From positions 1 to 38,045 of IMG/VR virus record IMGVR_UViG_3300037427_001300: DNA of 38,045 nt; one strand, written 5' to 3'. A program made the translations under genes and the position numbers. Below are positions 17,633 through 25,515 of the stretch, in pieces; position 1 is the first letter of the stretch; every line of letters starts with the position of its first letter. The notes below the pieces were generated by a model, which saw nothing but the letters and a program-made list of their open reading frames with translations, had not been told where the DNA came from and made no database searches. Source of the DNA: a virus.

Positions 17633-18934
17633 TTAAAAAGTTCCTGCGGAAACTTCAAAGCTGTATAGTGCGTACCTCAACGCATCCGACATGTGAGAAA
17701 ACCTATCATGCTTAGGCTTTTCTCTTAATAAATTAGGGTTAGGGTCCCACTGATACTGGTCTAAGCATTCTAAAGTATGTTCACACTTCTGACTTACCAG
17801 TAATCGATTATTGTCTACGGCATTTGCGACATGTGCAATACCATCCAGTACTGACTTCTTGGCGTTAATTGTGGATATATCATAGTTCTGTGCGAAGTCA
17901 AATCTAGTCTGCTGCGCTGCCGAATCGATGTAAATATAGTCGATATCCCATTTGTCAATAAGTTTTTGTATCTCAAGAGCGTGTTGCTCCGTTGTTTTTT
18001 CTGCATCAATATACTCGTCTACTACATAATAAAGTTGGCTATCCCAATCGTAAGCAATAACGCAGAAAGCAGTGGGGTCTTTGTATCCTACGTCAAGTCC
18101 TGCAAATACATCCATACCTTCAGGATTAAACTGATCGGTATTAGTAGTGCATTTTTCATAATCAAAATTCCAAATTTGCCCTTCATAAGTATTAAAATCA
18201 GCTAAGTACTCCTGAGAAAATTCAGCCGTGGACATGGACTTTTTGGCCTCTGAGATATCCGTCTCACTAAGTCGAGGGTTTTCATGATAAGTTGCCTTAA
18301 CGGAAATCCATTCTGGAAACTCATCACTAAATCCCCTATAAAAGAATTCAGCAAACCAATTATTCCTGCCTCTAGGAGTAGAAATAAACAACGCCTTGCT
18401 GTTTTGTTTATCTAGTGTAGGTCTCAAAGCGACATTGAAAGCCTCTCGTCCATCGGTCAAAGCTGCTTCGTCAAAAATAATTAGATCATAACTTCTTCCA
18501 ACTACTGAGTCTACCTGATTAATAGATCCCATTCTTATAGTAGAATTATTAGAGAGTTCTATGACTCTATCTTTTGCGTTATCTCTAACTACTTCCAAAT
18601 CAAAGTGCTTTATCAAATTTCTCTGTAGATCAAAAGAAATTTGAGAAAGCGAATAGTTCGGAGACATAAGTAGTACATTACTTCCAGGAACTAAAACCGT
18701 TAGTTGTCCAATTATATTAGCTATATAGGTTTTACCCTGTCGTCGAGACAAGGCTCCTGCTATGAAACGATACTTAGGATTATTTATTGCATTTATAATT
18801 CCTATCTGAGAAGGAATTGCTTCTATGCCTAATAAATCCAGGTAAGGGACTACGGGGAGCTTTATAAATCTTTCTTCGCTTGAGTAGTTCATTAACTGAT
18901 CCCCCAAGACATCCGCTCTGCTGATTTCTAACAT
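17633..18934 (-). CDS. terL: Terminase large subunit
   Basis: The 433-residue packaging motor has an ATPase half with Walker A SRRQGKT (residues 63-69), Walker B LIIFDEA (151-157) and coupling STP (185-187). The RNase H-like nuclease half carries acidic residues at D281 (GLDVGYKD), D337 (IYIDSAA) and D417 (FSHMSDALRYALY). All catalytic positions are intact. It cuts concatemeric DNA and pumps it through the portal. The ATG at 18934 overlaps the previous stop but has no clear Shine-Dalgarno; the ATG 15 codons later has GGGGGA seven bases upstream and may be the real start. The small subunit candidate lies far away, near 27 kb, which is unusual. Confidence 0.95.
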   Translation of the reverse strand: MLEISRADVLGDQLMNYSSEERFIKLPVVPYLDLLGIEAIPSQIGIINAINNPKYRFIAGALSRRQGKTYIANIIGQLTVLVPGSNVLLMSPNYSLSQISFDLQRNLIKHFDLEVVRDNAKDRVIELSNNSTIRMGSINQVDSVVGRSYDLIIFDEAALTDGREAFNVALRPTLDKQNSKALFISTPRGRNNWFAEFFYRGFSDEFPEWISVKATYHENPRLSETDISEAKKSMSTAEFSQEYLADFNTYEGQIWNFDYEKCTTNTDQFNPEGMDVFAGLDVGYKDPTAFCVIAYDWDSQLYYVVDEYIDAEKTTEQHALEIQKLIDKWDIDYIYIDSAAQQTRFDFAQNYDISTINAKKSVLDGIAHVANAVDNNRLLVSQKCEHTLECLDQYQWDPNPNLLREKPKHDRFSHMSDALRYALYSFEVSAGTF

Positions 18935-19186
18935 TTAGTGTACGACTATTCCCGGGTGGGATAGCTCCTCTTGTGGGTTAGTTATTAATTTATTAGCTTG
19001 CGCTAATCTGTATAGGTGGGTGAATCCAGTAGCCATATTTATAGTACCTAAATCATTAGGATCTATCTCATCTAAAGATAGTTCTTCTTTTCCGTACTTA
19101 CGCTGTAGATCCATTAAAGTATTTTGACAGTCATCTAGTACTTGACTAAGCCAAAAATCATGTGGATCTAATTCATTGTCAATCAT
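18935..19186 (-). CDS. Small protein before terL
   Basis: This 83-residue acidic protein overlaps the end of the lipase gene by eight bases and its stop touches the terL start. It is mostly helical (HDFWLSQVLDDCQNTLMDLQ, FTHLYRLAQANKLI). It has no signal peptide, membrane span or recognised motif. Size and position just ahead of terL would fit a small-terminase accessory, but the sequence does not show the helix-turn-helix usual for that role. Function unknown. Confidence 0.6.
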   Translation of the reverse strand: MIDNELDPHDFWLSQVLDDCQNTLMDLQRKYGKEELSLDEIDPNDLGTINMATGFTHLYRLAQANKLITNPQEELSHPGIVVH

Positions 19187-19904
19187 CTTTTAATACGTTC
19201 CTATAAAGCATAGCAGAGTGATCATAAAAAGAGTCAAACCACTGACGCTTTTTCCACGCAGCTTTTCTTCCCCTCCAAGAGTCTTTAAAGCTCTGCCACC
19301 AAGTTAAATTTCTAATCTGGCCATGAGTATTAATATAATTTAAAGTACCCCCATCATAGAATAACCATCCCATTTTCAAAGGGACTCTTGGTACTATATC
19401 ATTATTATTAACAAAACGTTGCCAGTCACCACAGTCTCGTTGTATTCGTTCACAGAATACACGATTACCAACCCTAGGCTGTCCGTAAGTGTATAATTCT
19501 TTTACATTATAACCAGACTTTAAAAGAAACCCAGTCATAATAACTGCCATTGCACCGCCTAAGCTGTGTCCTGTTACTGCGATAGGTTTTTCATCATCAG
19601 GCAAATTCTTTATAACCTTGGGGAAGAGAGAAAAAGCCTCAGACCAGAAGCCCGAGTGAATTTTCTCTCCAGTTCCGGCGGGGTCGATACGCCAAAACTT
19701 TAGGTCAGCCGTTATATCTTTCAGTTGGGAAGGTTCTGTACCTCTACAAGATATAACTGTCGCTTCGGGGGTGAAGAACATCCACGCCTCTGCGTTATCC
19801 GACTCCATGAACTTAGCACGATCAAACGCAGGGTCGTTGGACTCTCCTGGATTACAATAGGCTAACTGAGCTAGCTTAGCGTATGTGTAATTCTTTGTTG
19901 TCAT
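19179..19904 (-). CDS. Class 3 lipase / alpha-beta hydrolase
   Basis: This 241-residue protein has the full class 3 lipase set: the ISCRGTEPSQ oxyanion strand (51-60), nucleophile elbow TGHSLGGA with S114, GQPRVGN (141-147), the acid D169 in NNNDIVPRVP, and H229 in YDHSAMLY. It should hydrolyse acyl esters such as glycerolipids or phospholipids. There is no signal peptide, so it acts from the cytoplasm unless holins release it. It lies in the operon with the holin-like protein and terminase. Membrane disruption at lysis is a reasonable inference; processing of lipid-linked host polymers is an alternative. Confidence 0.88.
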   Translation of the reverse strand: MTTKNYTYAKLAQLAYCNPGESNDPAFDRAKFMESDNAEAWMFFTPEATVISCRGTEPSQLKDITADLKFWRIDPAGTGEKIHSGFWSEAFSLFPKVIKNLPDDEKPIAVTGHSLGGAMAVIMTGFLLKSGYNVKELYTYGQPRVGNRVFCERIQRDCGDWQRFVNNNDIVPRVPLKMGWLFYDGGTLNYINTHGQIRNLTWWQSFKDSWRGRKAAWKKRQWFDSFYDHSAMLYRNVLKDD

Positions 19905-19938
19905 GCCAGCACTCGCACGGATCGCATCGACAGGTTAA

Positions 19939-20112
19939 TCACTCTTCACCGCCTTCTTCTTCCATTGCGGGGGCAGGCTCAGGGGCAGGTGCGGGTGCAA
20001 CGCCTCCATCAGCAGCTTCTGCATCTTCTTTAGTAGCGTGAGTACTTGATACATTACCGTCTTCATCTTGTACCATCCAGTACGCTCCACCAGGTCCTTT
20101 TGCTATTGCCAT
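19939..20112 (-). CDS. 57-residue acidic Pro/Ala-rich peptide
   Basis: An ATG at 20112, with GGAGAAAG just upstream, opens a 57-residue frame that ends at 19939. The N-terminal half (AKGPGGAYWMVQDEDGN) is compact. The C-terminal half is an Ala-Pro repeat (APAPAPEPAPA) ending in acidic residues. It is placed between the Cys-rich peptide and the lipase. I do not recognise a family; small phage proteins of this kind are often linkers or spanin-like accessories, but no lipobox or membrane segment is seen. Confidence 0.6.
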   Translation of the reverse strand: MAIAKGPGGAYWMVQDEDGNVSSTHATKEDAEAADGGVAPAPAPEPAPAMEEEGGEE

Positions 20113-20121
20113 ATCTTTCTC

Positions 20122-20220
20122 CTAACTAGCCTCTTGCCAACATTGGCAGTCCTTGTCTTTGCAATTTTCTTCATTACAAAATTCTTCTGTACAAACACAA
20201 TCTGGGTTATTGCATTCCAT
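20122..20220 (-). CDS. Cysteine-rich 32-residue peptide
   Basis: The ATG at 20220 overlaps the 3' end of the holin-like gene, and TAG at 20122-20124 ends the frame. Seven of 32 residues are Cys (MECNNPDCVCTEEFC, then NCKDKDCQC), flanked by acidic residues. The spacing suggests a metal-binding micro-protein. It is followed within ten bases by the next gene and its ribosome-binding site. Function unknown. Confidence 0.55.
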   Translation of the reverse strand: MECNNPDCVCTEEFCNEENCKDKDCQCWQEAS

Positions 20221-20449
20221 CTATTTTCTCCTCGAGTCTTTCCAAGATTCTCTTGTTGCCCTCGACTTTTGTCTCAACTACAGACATTCTTTGATAAAAT
20301 TCTACTCGGTCATGATCGACTGCTGAGTGTAGCCCTTCTAGTCGCTCGACTGAAGCTTGTACACCAGATGCCCACCATATGATTCCTGCAAACTGTACTA
20401 TTAGGACTGTGAGAGTCCCTAGCTGTATTTTGTCTAACCGAAGTGCCAC
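20207..20449 (-). CDS. Holin-like membrane protein
   Basis: The product has 80 residues. GTG at 20449 is the start, chosen because AGGAG lies seven bases upstream. One transmembrane helix (LGTLTVLIVQFAGIIWWASG, about residues 10-29) is followed by a coiled coil with regular heptads (VERLEGLHSAVDHDRVEFYQ, VVETKVEGNKRILERLEEKI). This architecture is common to small phage holins and spanin-like proteins. It is first in the operon driven by the promoter at 20498-20527, which also carries lipase and terL. No peptidoglycan hydrolase is adjacent in this operon; the SleB-type one is in the operon upstream. Confidence 0.7.
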   Translation of the reverse strand: MALRLDKIQLGTLTVLIVQFAGIIWWASGVQASVERLEGLHSAVDHDRVEFYQRMSVVETKVEGNKRILERLEEKIDGMQ

Positions 20450-20497
20450 GATTTACTCCTAGGCTTGATGCTTTTAGCATCCATAAATTTAACAGTT

Positions 20498-20527
20498 ATT
20501 ATACCAAAAATAGTTCGGTTTTGTCAA
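20498..20527 (-). promoter_or_regulatory. Sigma70-type promoter for holin-lipase-terL operon
   Basis: On the minus strand TTGACA (20527-20522) and TATAAT (20503-20498) are 18 bases apart, with TGG before the -10. The start should lie near 20491, about 42 bases before the GTG. A 9-bp inverted repeat, AAAAATAGT and ACTATTTTT (20506-20514 and 20530-20538), encloses the -35 box and covers the cyclase stop codon, as an operator might. Confidence 0.85.
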
Positions 20528-20530
20528 GGA

Positions 20531-22309
20531 CTATTTTTCTATGGTATATATTTTTACTGGTTCAGACTTTCCTTTTACTAAGGCATCGTCTAAGTAAGTA
20601 TATTCATACCCATCAACTTGACTATATTCGGATATAATTAGATCCGTTTCATAAGTTTTACAACTACTTTCTAAGCGAGCAGCAAGATTAACTGCGTCCC
20701 CGATAACACTATAGTCAAAACGACTACTAGAACCCATATTGCCGACAACACACGGGCCAGAGTTGATTCCGACTCCCGTATTGATTTCAATGCTTCTTTC
20801 GGCCCTGAGAACATCATTCATTTCCTCTAATGCTACTCTCATTTCGATAGCAGCTTTGATTGCATTCTCTCTGTGGTTCGGATCATCTAAAGGTGCGTTC
20901 CAAAACGCCATTATACAATCTCCCATAAACTTATCTATAGTACCACCATGTTTTAAAATTATGTCAGACTGATTAGTTAGAAATATATTTATTAGCTCTA
21001 CCAGCCCTTCTGGGTCTTCTTTAAACTTCTCAGATATTGGAGTAAACCCTCTTATATCTGAAAACAAGAATGTCATTTCTCGTCGTTCGCCTCCTAGCCT
21101 TAAAAGTTTAGGATTATCCTGTAATTTCTTAACCATCCCTGGGTCAAGATAGTGCTCAAACTGTTTCTTAATTTGTTGTTTTAGCTTGAACTCCCTTAAA
21201 TAATTTGTAAAAGATGAAGCAGCCCAAATGATTACTGCAGCTACTATTCCAAAAGAAGGATCTAAAAGTATTTGTTCTGTAGTGAAAGCATTAAAGGTGT
21301 ACCAATAAGAACCTCCAATAGCCAGTATTAATGCGGGGACTGAAAAGTATACTTTAAAACTCAGTAGTAAAAGTATAAATAATCCACCTAACAAAGCTAA
21401 TAATTCTAAATCCTCTGCCCATTCAGGACGCGAAATATTGTTCCCTTGTGCTAAAGTAGAAAGTACAGAAGCTTGAATTTCATGCGGAGCTTTCAAACCT
21501 GCTGGAGTTGCTACTAAAGTGGAAGCACCCTTTGCTGTCACTCCTATTATAGCTGCGACGTTAGGCTGAGGACTCTGAAAGTATTCGATTGCAGATACTT
21601 CTTTGAACTTGGTATTCCAGTTTACCCAGATTCTTGCTTGAGAATCTGTTTTTATAATATCGAAGTTCTGTATCTTTAAAGCTTCTACTCCAATACTATT
21701 AGTTTTTATAGCGTAAGAAGGAGCTTGTGCCAGGTTTCTAAGAAGTTCCATGGAAAAGGAAGGGTACAAAGTATTGTTTATGTTAAAAACTAGTGGTACT
21801 CTTCTTACCAACCCGTCTAATTCATATGCTGTAGAAGTAATTCCATTACCAACAGCACTCTTCTCTATCTCTTCTACGTTATTTAATACTCCGTCAAAAG
21901 GAGTCAAGTAGGGTAGTGGGTCTTCTCCAATAGAAGCAGTACCAACATGAGGGGGCTTTCCTCCAATCTTTGAGTCTGTTGCTGCAGTAGCTACTACTAC
22001 AGAAGTCATACAATCTGAGAAATCTTTATCAGTATCGTATCTGTCTTTTTCTGGAAACAGTACAGTTACTCCAGTTACATTTGAACCAAGTAAACTACAA
22101 AAAGTATTGCGAGGCCAAGGCCATTGACCTATCTTATTTAAGCTTTCATCGTCTATAGATACAAGAGTTATGATCTCAGACTCTGTAGCCTCTATAGTTG
22201 ATATGAAATAGTCAAAAGTCTTTAGTCTTAGTACTTCAACAGGATAGGGATCTAAACTTTTAATACCAACTAAAAGTCCAATGAGCCCTAATCCTATTAA
22301 CCATCTCAT
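20531..22309 (-). CDS. CHASE2-domain class III adenylate cyclase
   Basis: The 592-residue membrane protein has an N-terminal membrane anchor and an extracytoplasmic CHASE2 sensor (about residues 25-295, with VSIDDESLNKIGQWPWPR). Three transmembrane helices follow at about 302-366, then a helical linker and a class III cyclase domain (about 408-592). Catalytic positions are complete: metal Asp D418 (FSDIRGFT) and D464 (FMGD), adenine-specific K460 and D532 (FDYSVIGD), and N541 and R545 (NLAARLE). The K/D pair predicts ATP and cAMP rather than GTP. The gene overlaps the hydrolase stop by a few bases. A signal-responsive cyclase in a phage structural operon is very unusual; it may perturb host cAMP signalling or respond to periplasmic cues. 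Confidence 0.93.
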   Translation of the reverse strand: MRWLIGLGLIGLLVGIKSLDPYPVEVLRLKTFDYFISTIEATESEIITLVSIDDESLNKIGQWPWPRNTFCSLLGSNVTGVTVLFPEKDRYDTDKDFSDCMTSVVVATAATDSKIGGKPPHVGTASIGEDPLPYLTPFDGVLNNVEEIEKSAVGNGITSTAYELDGLVRRVPLVFNINNTLYPSFSMELLRNLAQAPSYAIKTNSIGVEALKIQNFDIIKTDSQARIWVNWNTKFKEVSAIEYFQSPQPNVAAIIGVTAKGASTLVATPAGLKAPHEIQASVLSTLAQGNNISRPEWAEDLELLALLGGLFILLLLSFKVYFSVPALILAIGGSYWYTFNAFTTEQILLDPSFGIVAAVIIWAASSFTNYLREFKLKQQIKKQFEHYLDPGMVKKLQDNPKLLRLGGERREMTFLFSDIRGFTPISEKFKEDPEGLVELINIFLTNQSDIILKHGGTIDKFMGDCIMAFWNAPLDDPNHRENAIKAAIEMRVALEEMNDVLRAERSIEINTGVGINSGPCVVGNMGSSSRFDYSVIGDAVNLAARLESSCKTYETDLIISEYSQVDGYEYTYLDDALVKGKSEPVKIYTIEK

Positions 22310-22758
22310 CTGTAGAACCTATGTCGGCCAATAGCAACCGTAAATTCTAATTTGGATGCCCACTTAGGGTCTACATAGTTGGCATGGTAATGAGTAGCAC
22401 CTTCTGTAATATCAAAGTTTATTATAGAAGCTACTGCAGCAGCATTTATACTCTCTGTCCATGCTTTTCGATTAGTTGCTTCATCAGATCTACCGTCACA
22501 GTACCAAGAAAACTGGCATTTGTTACGAAGTATTCTGCCTTCTTTGCGTTTTGCTTGATAAATAACATCGCATACCTTATTTGGGTACTTTTTATGCTTA
22601 ACTCTGTTTAAAACTACATGAGAAATAGCAATTTTCTCAGCTACTGCTTGAGAACGTGCTTCATGGTATATATTTTCAGCTAAACATAGTAAATCTGTGT
22701 CATATTCAGCCAGTGCTGTTGCTGGAACCAGCAATAAGAGGAGTAATAAGTACTTCAT
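22306..22758 (-). CDS. SleB-type cell wall hydrolase with signal peptide
   Basis: This 150-residue protein starts with a hydrophobic signal segment (MKYLLLLLLLVPATALA). It continues as a Hydrolase_2/SleB-fold domain: AENIYHEARSQ (28-37, holding the candidate catalytic Glu), CQFSWYCDG (81-89), ATHYHANYVDPKW (121-133) and IGRHRFYR at the end. Members cleave peptidoglycan, commonly as lytic transglycosylase-like enzymes. Secretion by Sec would make it a signal-arrest or exported endolysin active in the periplasm. It overlaps the FecR gene above and the cyclase below by four bases each, so all three are coupled. Confidence 0.88.
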   Translation of the reverse strand: MKYLLLLLLLVPATALAEYDTDLLCLAENIYHEARSQAVAEKIAISHVVLNRVKHKKYPNKVCDVIYQAKRKEGRILRNKCQFSWYCDGRSDEATNRKAWTESINAAAVASIINFDITEGATHYHANYVDPKWASKLEFTVAIGRHRFYR

Positions 22759-23846
22759 TGCTGTGTAATACTGATTGTAACATCGTTACCATTATTAACA
22801 ATAATACTGTTTCTCTTTCCTTCGTCTTCAAAGAGAATATTATACCCATAAGTTGATTGGAGATCCAATCTTACTGAATTATTTGTTTGTCTATATAGCA
22901 CTACAAATTCCTCCTGCAAAAAAGTATTAAATTGTGTGTCAGCATCAAAGCCTTTACTAGTTCCTACTATTTCAAAAGTGGTACTATCTTGTAGAAAGTC
23001 TTCCTCTTTTGTTTCTAGGTCATCGAAGTTGTCTAGCAAGTCCATCAAGAAGTCTACGTTTAGAAAATCTATATCAAGTTCTTGAAAGTCTTCTAATAAA
23101 TCCTCTTCTAGTTCATCTTCTAATAGATCTTGATCTAACTCTTCGAATTCTAATAAGTCTTTTTTCTTATTCTGCTCTATTATCTCTTCAGGAACTACTT
23201 CCTTAGGAGGAGACACGATTAACATATTGTCAATCAAAGCCAAAGTTATATCCAAAATTCGTGGCTCTGAAGGAGCTGCTTCTGATGTAGAAACAGTAGT
23301 AGCCTGGTAAGGCTTAGTCAAAGATACTTGGCCTCCCATCGAAGCAACAAGTATTTCTCCAGATGCTATTCCGAATTCATCGGGCAGAAGTATAATTAAT
23401 GTCCGTCCGATCTCATCAACTGTGGCGGTAAAATCAGTGCCCCTTATAGCTATTTCTGCAGTAGGAGTCCTAATTTTAATATTTTCTTTATCTATCTTCC
23501 CTAAAGCACCAGTTATAAAACGAGCGGTGCCAGAGGCAAAGCTAAGAGCTAGTTTCGATTTGGAAGGGTTTGCATCATATACAAACTCGTCAATAACTAT
23601 CGAAGAATGCTCTGTTAATTTTAATATAGAGTCGTCTAAGAATTGTAATGCTACTCTACCTTGTGCAGTTCTAACATCGTCATAGCTTTCAATGCCGAAA
23701 TCTAATTTTGCAGTACTTTCCGCTTGTTTACGAAATACTGCTGCACTACCCTCTAATTCAGTAACACTACCTATATTTGGACTGGCACCGGCATTAGCAG
23801 CCAGCAGCAGAACCAGAATCGTTTTGAACAATACAAAGTGTCGCAT
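22755..23846 (-). CDS. FecR-domain secreted protein with acidic tail
   Basis: The ATG at 23846 was chosen because AGGGA lies just upstream and the product then begins with a clean signal peptide (MRHFVLFKTILVLLLAANAG, cleaved after about residue 21); a longer frame exists. The mature 363-residue precursor has a FecR-type beta domain (residues about 25-180, with VRTAQGRVALQFLDDS, IRTPTAEIAIRGTDFT). An acidic Leu/Asp/Glu-rich stretch (about 235-300) follows, and a C-terminal segment ends in NNGNDVTISITQQ, reminiscent of curlin repeats. FecR domains sense or bind in the periplasm and are often encoded beside CHASE2 cyclases, as here. It overlaps the curlin-like gene by 53 bases. Confidence 0.85.
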   Translation of the reverse strand: MRHFVLFKTILVLLLAANAGASPNIGSVTELEGSAAVFRKQAESTAKLDFGIESYDDVRTAQGRVALQFLDDSILKLTEHSSIVIDEFVYDANPSKSKLALSFASGTARFITGALGKIDKENIKIRTPTAEIAIRGTDFTATVDEIGRTLIILLPDEFGIASGEILVASMGGQVSLTKPYQATTVSTSEAAPSEPRILDITLALIDNMLIVSPPKEVVPEEIIEQNKKKDLLEFEELDQDLLEDELEEDLLEDFQELDIDFLNVDFLMDLLDNFDDLETKEEDFLQDSTTFEIVGTSKGFDADTQFNTFLQEEFVVLYRQTNNSVRLDLQSTYGYNILFEDEGKRNSIIVNNGNDVTISITQQ

Positions 23847-24681
23847 GACTTCCCTGTGTTCCACTACCTGTAGCATTTATATTAACCCAATCATTATTAT
23901 TTGTAGATCGTTGGATTAAATCTATATCCCAGTAGTCACCTGTTATATTTATAATTGAATTATGGCCTGTAGCATCGCTAGAAGCAGCGGCGTTTCCAAT
24001 ACCAATATAATCTAAAGTATTATTGTCTCCATCAATATCCCAGTCTTGATTAACGTAAGGAGAATTTACTGCTACTTTAAACACGTTATCATCGCCATCT
24101 ACATTCCAGTTAAGATTCATATTGTCTGCGTCAGCTCCGGTTACGTTTCCACTACTACCAAACAGATTGGCTAAATTAGAGTGGGTATAGTCACTAGCCG
24201 CATTAAAGAATACAATATTATCATCGCCATCAAAATCCCATACTATACTAGAGTCATTAGAATCTGCGTCTTCTGATATATTTACTGTGAATTGATTACT
24301 AGTACCTGCAACAATGTTGGTAAAGGTAAAATCATTCATATTCTTAATACCAGCAGCATTAAGCTGCCCCGTAAATACGTTGCTGCTACCATTAAATGTA
24401 AAATTATACGTTCCGTCGTTTCCGTTTAGGTCTGTTAAGAACTTGTTAGAACTACCTATTTGATCTAAGTTAAAGCTCAATCCCGTACCATTTATATTCA
24501 TGGCGGCATCAACAGTAGTAGTATTACTAGCGTTATCCGCAACTATATTACCCGAACCTAGCTGTTCTATATCAATCTGTGAATTAGTAGCATTAGTTTG
24601 AGTAATATAAATTTGGTTGTCGGCAGCATAACTATTAATCGCAAACCCAAACAGTACTAAAGCAAGTACCGAATATTTCAT
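23794..24681 (-). CDS. Curlin-like secreted fibre protein
   Basis: This 295-residue protein starts with a signal peptide (MKYSVLALVLFGFAINSYA). It continues with Asn/Gly/Gln-rich beta-repeats: NQIYITQTNATNSQIDIEQL and LGSGN follow the curlin pattern of Gln and Asn at fixed intervals with Gly turns. Later repeats are Asp/Asn-rich (VWDFDGDDNIVFF, WNVDGDDNVFKVAV, DWDIDGDNNTLDY), suggesting at least three divergent strand-turn units. A Cys pair ends the protein (CIVQNDSGSAAGC). CsgA-type proteins polymerise as amyloid on the cell surface after export by CsgG. It lies directly downstream of CsgG and upstream of FecR. Whether it forms fibres is inference. Confidence 0.75.
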   Translation of the reverse strand: MKYSVLALVLFGFAINSYAADNQIYITQTNATNSQIDIEQLGSGNIVADNASNTTTVDAAMNINGTGLSFNLDQIGSSNKFLTDLNGNDGTYNFTFNGSSNVFTGQLNAAGIKNMNDFTFTNIVAGTSNQFTVNISEDADSNDSSIVWDFDGDDNIVFFNAASDYTHSNLANLFGSSGNVTGADADNMNLNWNVDGDDNVFKVAVNSPYVNQDWDIDGDNNTLDYIGIGNAAASSDATGHNSIINITGDYWDIDLIQRSTNNNDWVNINATGSGTQGSHATLCIVQNDSGSAAGC

Positions 24682-24684
24682 TTT

Positions 24685-25515
24685 TTACTCGTCAGGAAAG
24701 GCCCAAAAGCCCTTCTCTTTACCTTCTTGTATGGTTTCGTATACTGCGGTCTCTACTGCTTTCTGCAAGGCTATTGCCATGCTTTCGTTTATAGTAGCTC
24801 CCGCCTCTACTTCTAACAGTTCCGTTCCTACTTCATAAAATCGAAATAAGTCTGCTGAAACTCCCACGGAAAGTAAACGTTTCGTAACCAGAACTTCAAT
24901 TAGAATTTCCCCGGTACTTACAGAGACAGTGCGTAACGAAATAACTACAATATCTTCTCTGTATTGTTTTGAAGCCGCTACTCCTAAATACCTGGCTCCT
25001 GTACCACCTGTTTTAATGTTTGTATCGTAACTTATTATCCCGCCTCTCATTAAGAGGCCCGCAAACAATAGGGGTTGCATCTTTACTTTTTCTTTGAAGT
25101 CCTTTCGAGTACTTCGTATGATCTGTCTTTCCTTTGTAATATGATCTATACCCACACGTTCTACTACTCGGAAAAAGTTTCCGTTTGACGTATGCTTTAA
25201 CGCTCTTATTAAATAGGCTTCCCCTCCTTGTGTTACTGCTGTTGAAAATAAAGCAAATTCAGAGTTACTCTTTCTTTGCCCTGTTAAATCTTTAAAAGAG
25301 CCCCCATACACTGCAACTACTGGTTGCTGTTTGGGAGCCGGAATCATTGCTAGCTTATCAACTTTTAAGCCTTCTACTTGTGCATCTTTAAACCTTTTAC
25401 TTACTATCTTTTCTGGTATCGACGAGCACCCGCTAAGTACCGTCATCGTCAGAGCCAAAGCTGCTAACAGGTACTTCAATCTTGGTACAAAGGTCATCTG
25501 GCTCGCAACTTTCAT
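24685..25515 (-). CDS. csgG: CsgG-like outer-membrane curli secretion lipoprotein
   Basis: The frame extends to 25524; ATG at 25515 is chosen because GAGAGG lies nine bases upstream, giving 276 residues, the usual CsgG length. A lipoprotein signal ends in LSGC (lipid-accepting C30). The mature part shows CsgG features: VVAVYGGSFKDLTGQRKSN, YLIRALKHTSNGNFFRVVER, the stretch RQIIRSTR, YDTNIKTGGTGARYLGV, YREDIVVISLRTVSVSTGEIL and a C-terminal helix pair (INESMAIALQKAVETAVYE). CsgG forms a nonameric outer-membrane pore that exports curli subunits. Its start overlaps the CsgF-like gene by about 80 bases, so the two are translationally coupled. No CsgE, CsgB or CsgD was found. Confidence 0.9.
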   Translation of the reverse strand: MKVASQMTFVPRLKYLLAALALTMTVLSGCSSIPEKIVSKRFKDAQVEGLKVDKLAMIPAPKQQPVVAVYGGSFKDLTGQRKSNSEFALFSTAVTQGGEAYLIRALKHTSNGNFFRVVERVGIDHITKERQIIRSTRKDFKEKVKMQPLLFAGLLMRGGIISYDTNIKTGGTGARYLGVAASKQYREDIVVISLRTVSVSTGEILIEVLVTKRLLSVGVSADLFRFYEVGTELLEVEAGATINESMAIALQKAVETAVYETIQEGKEKGFWAFPDE

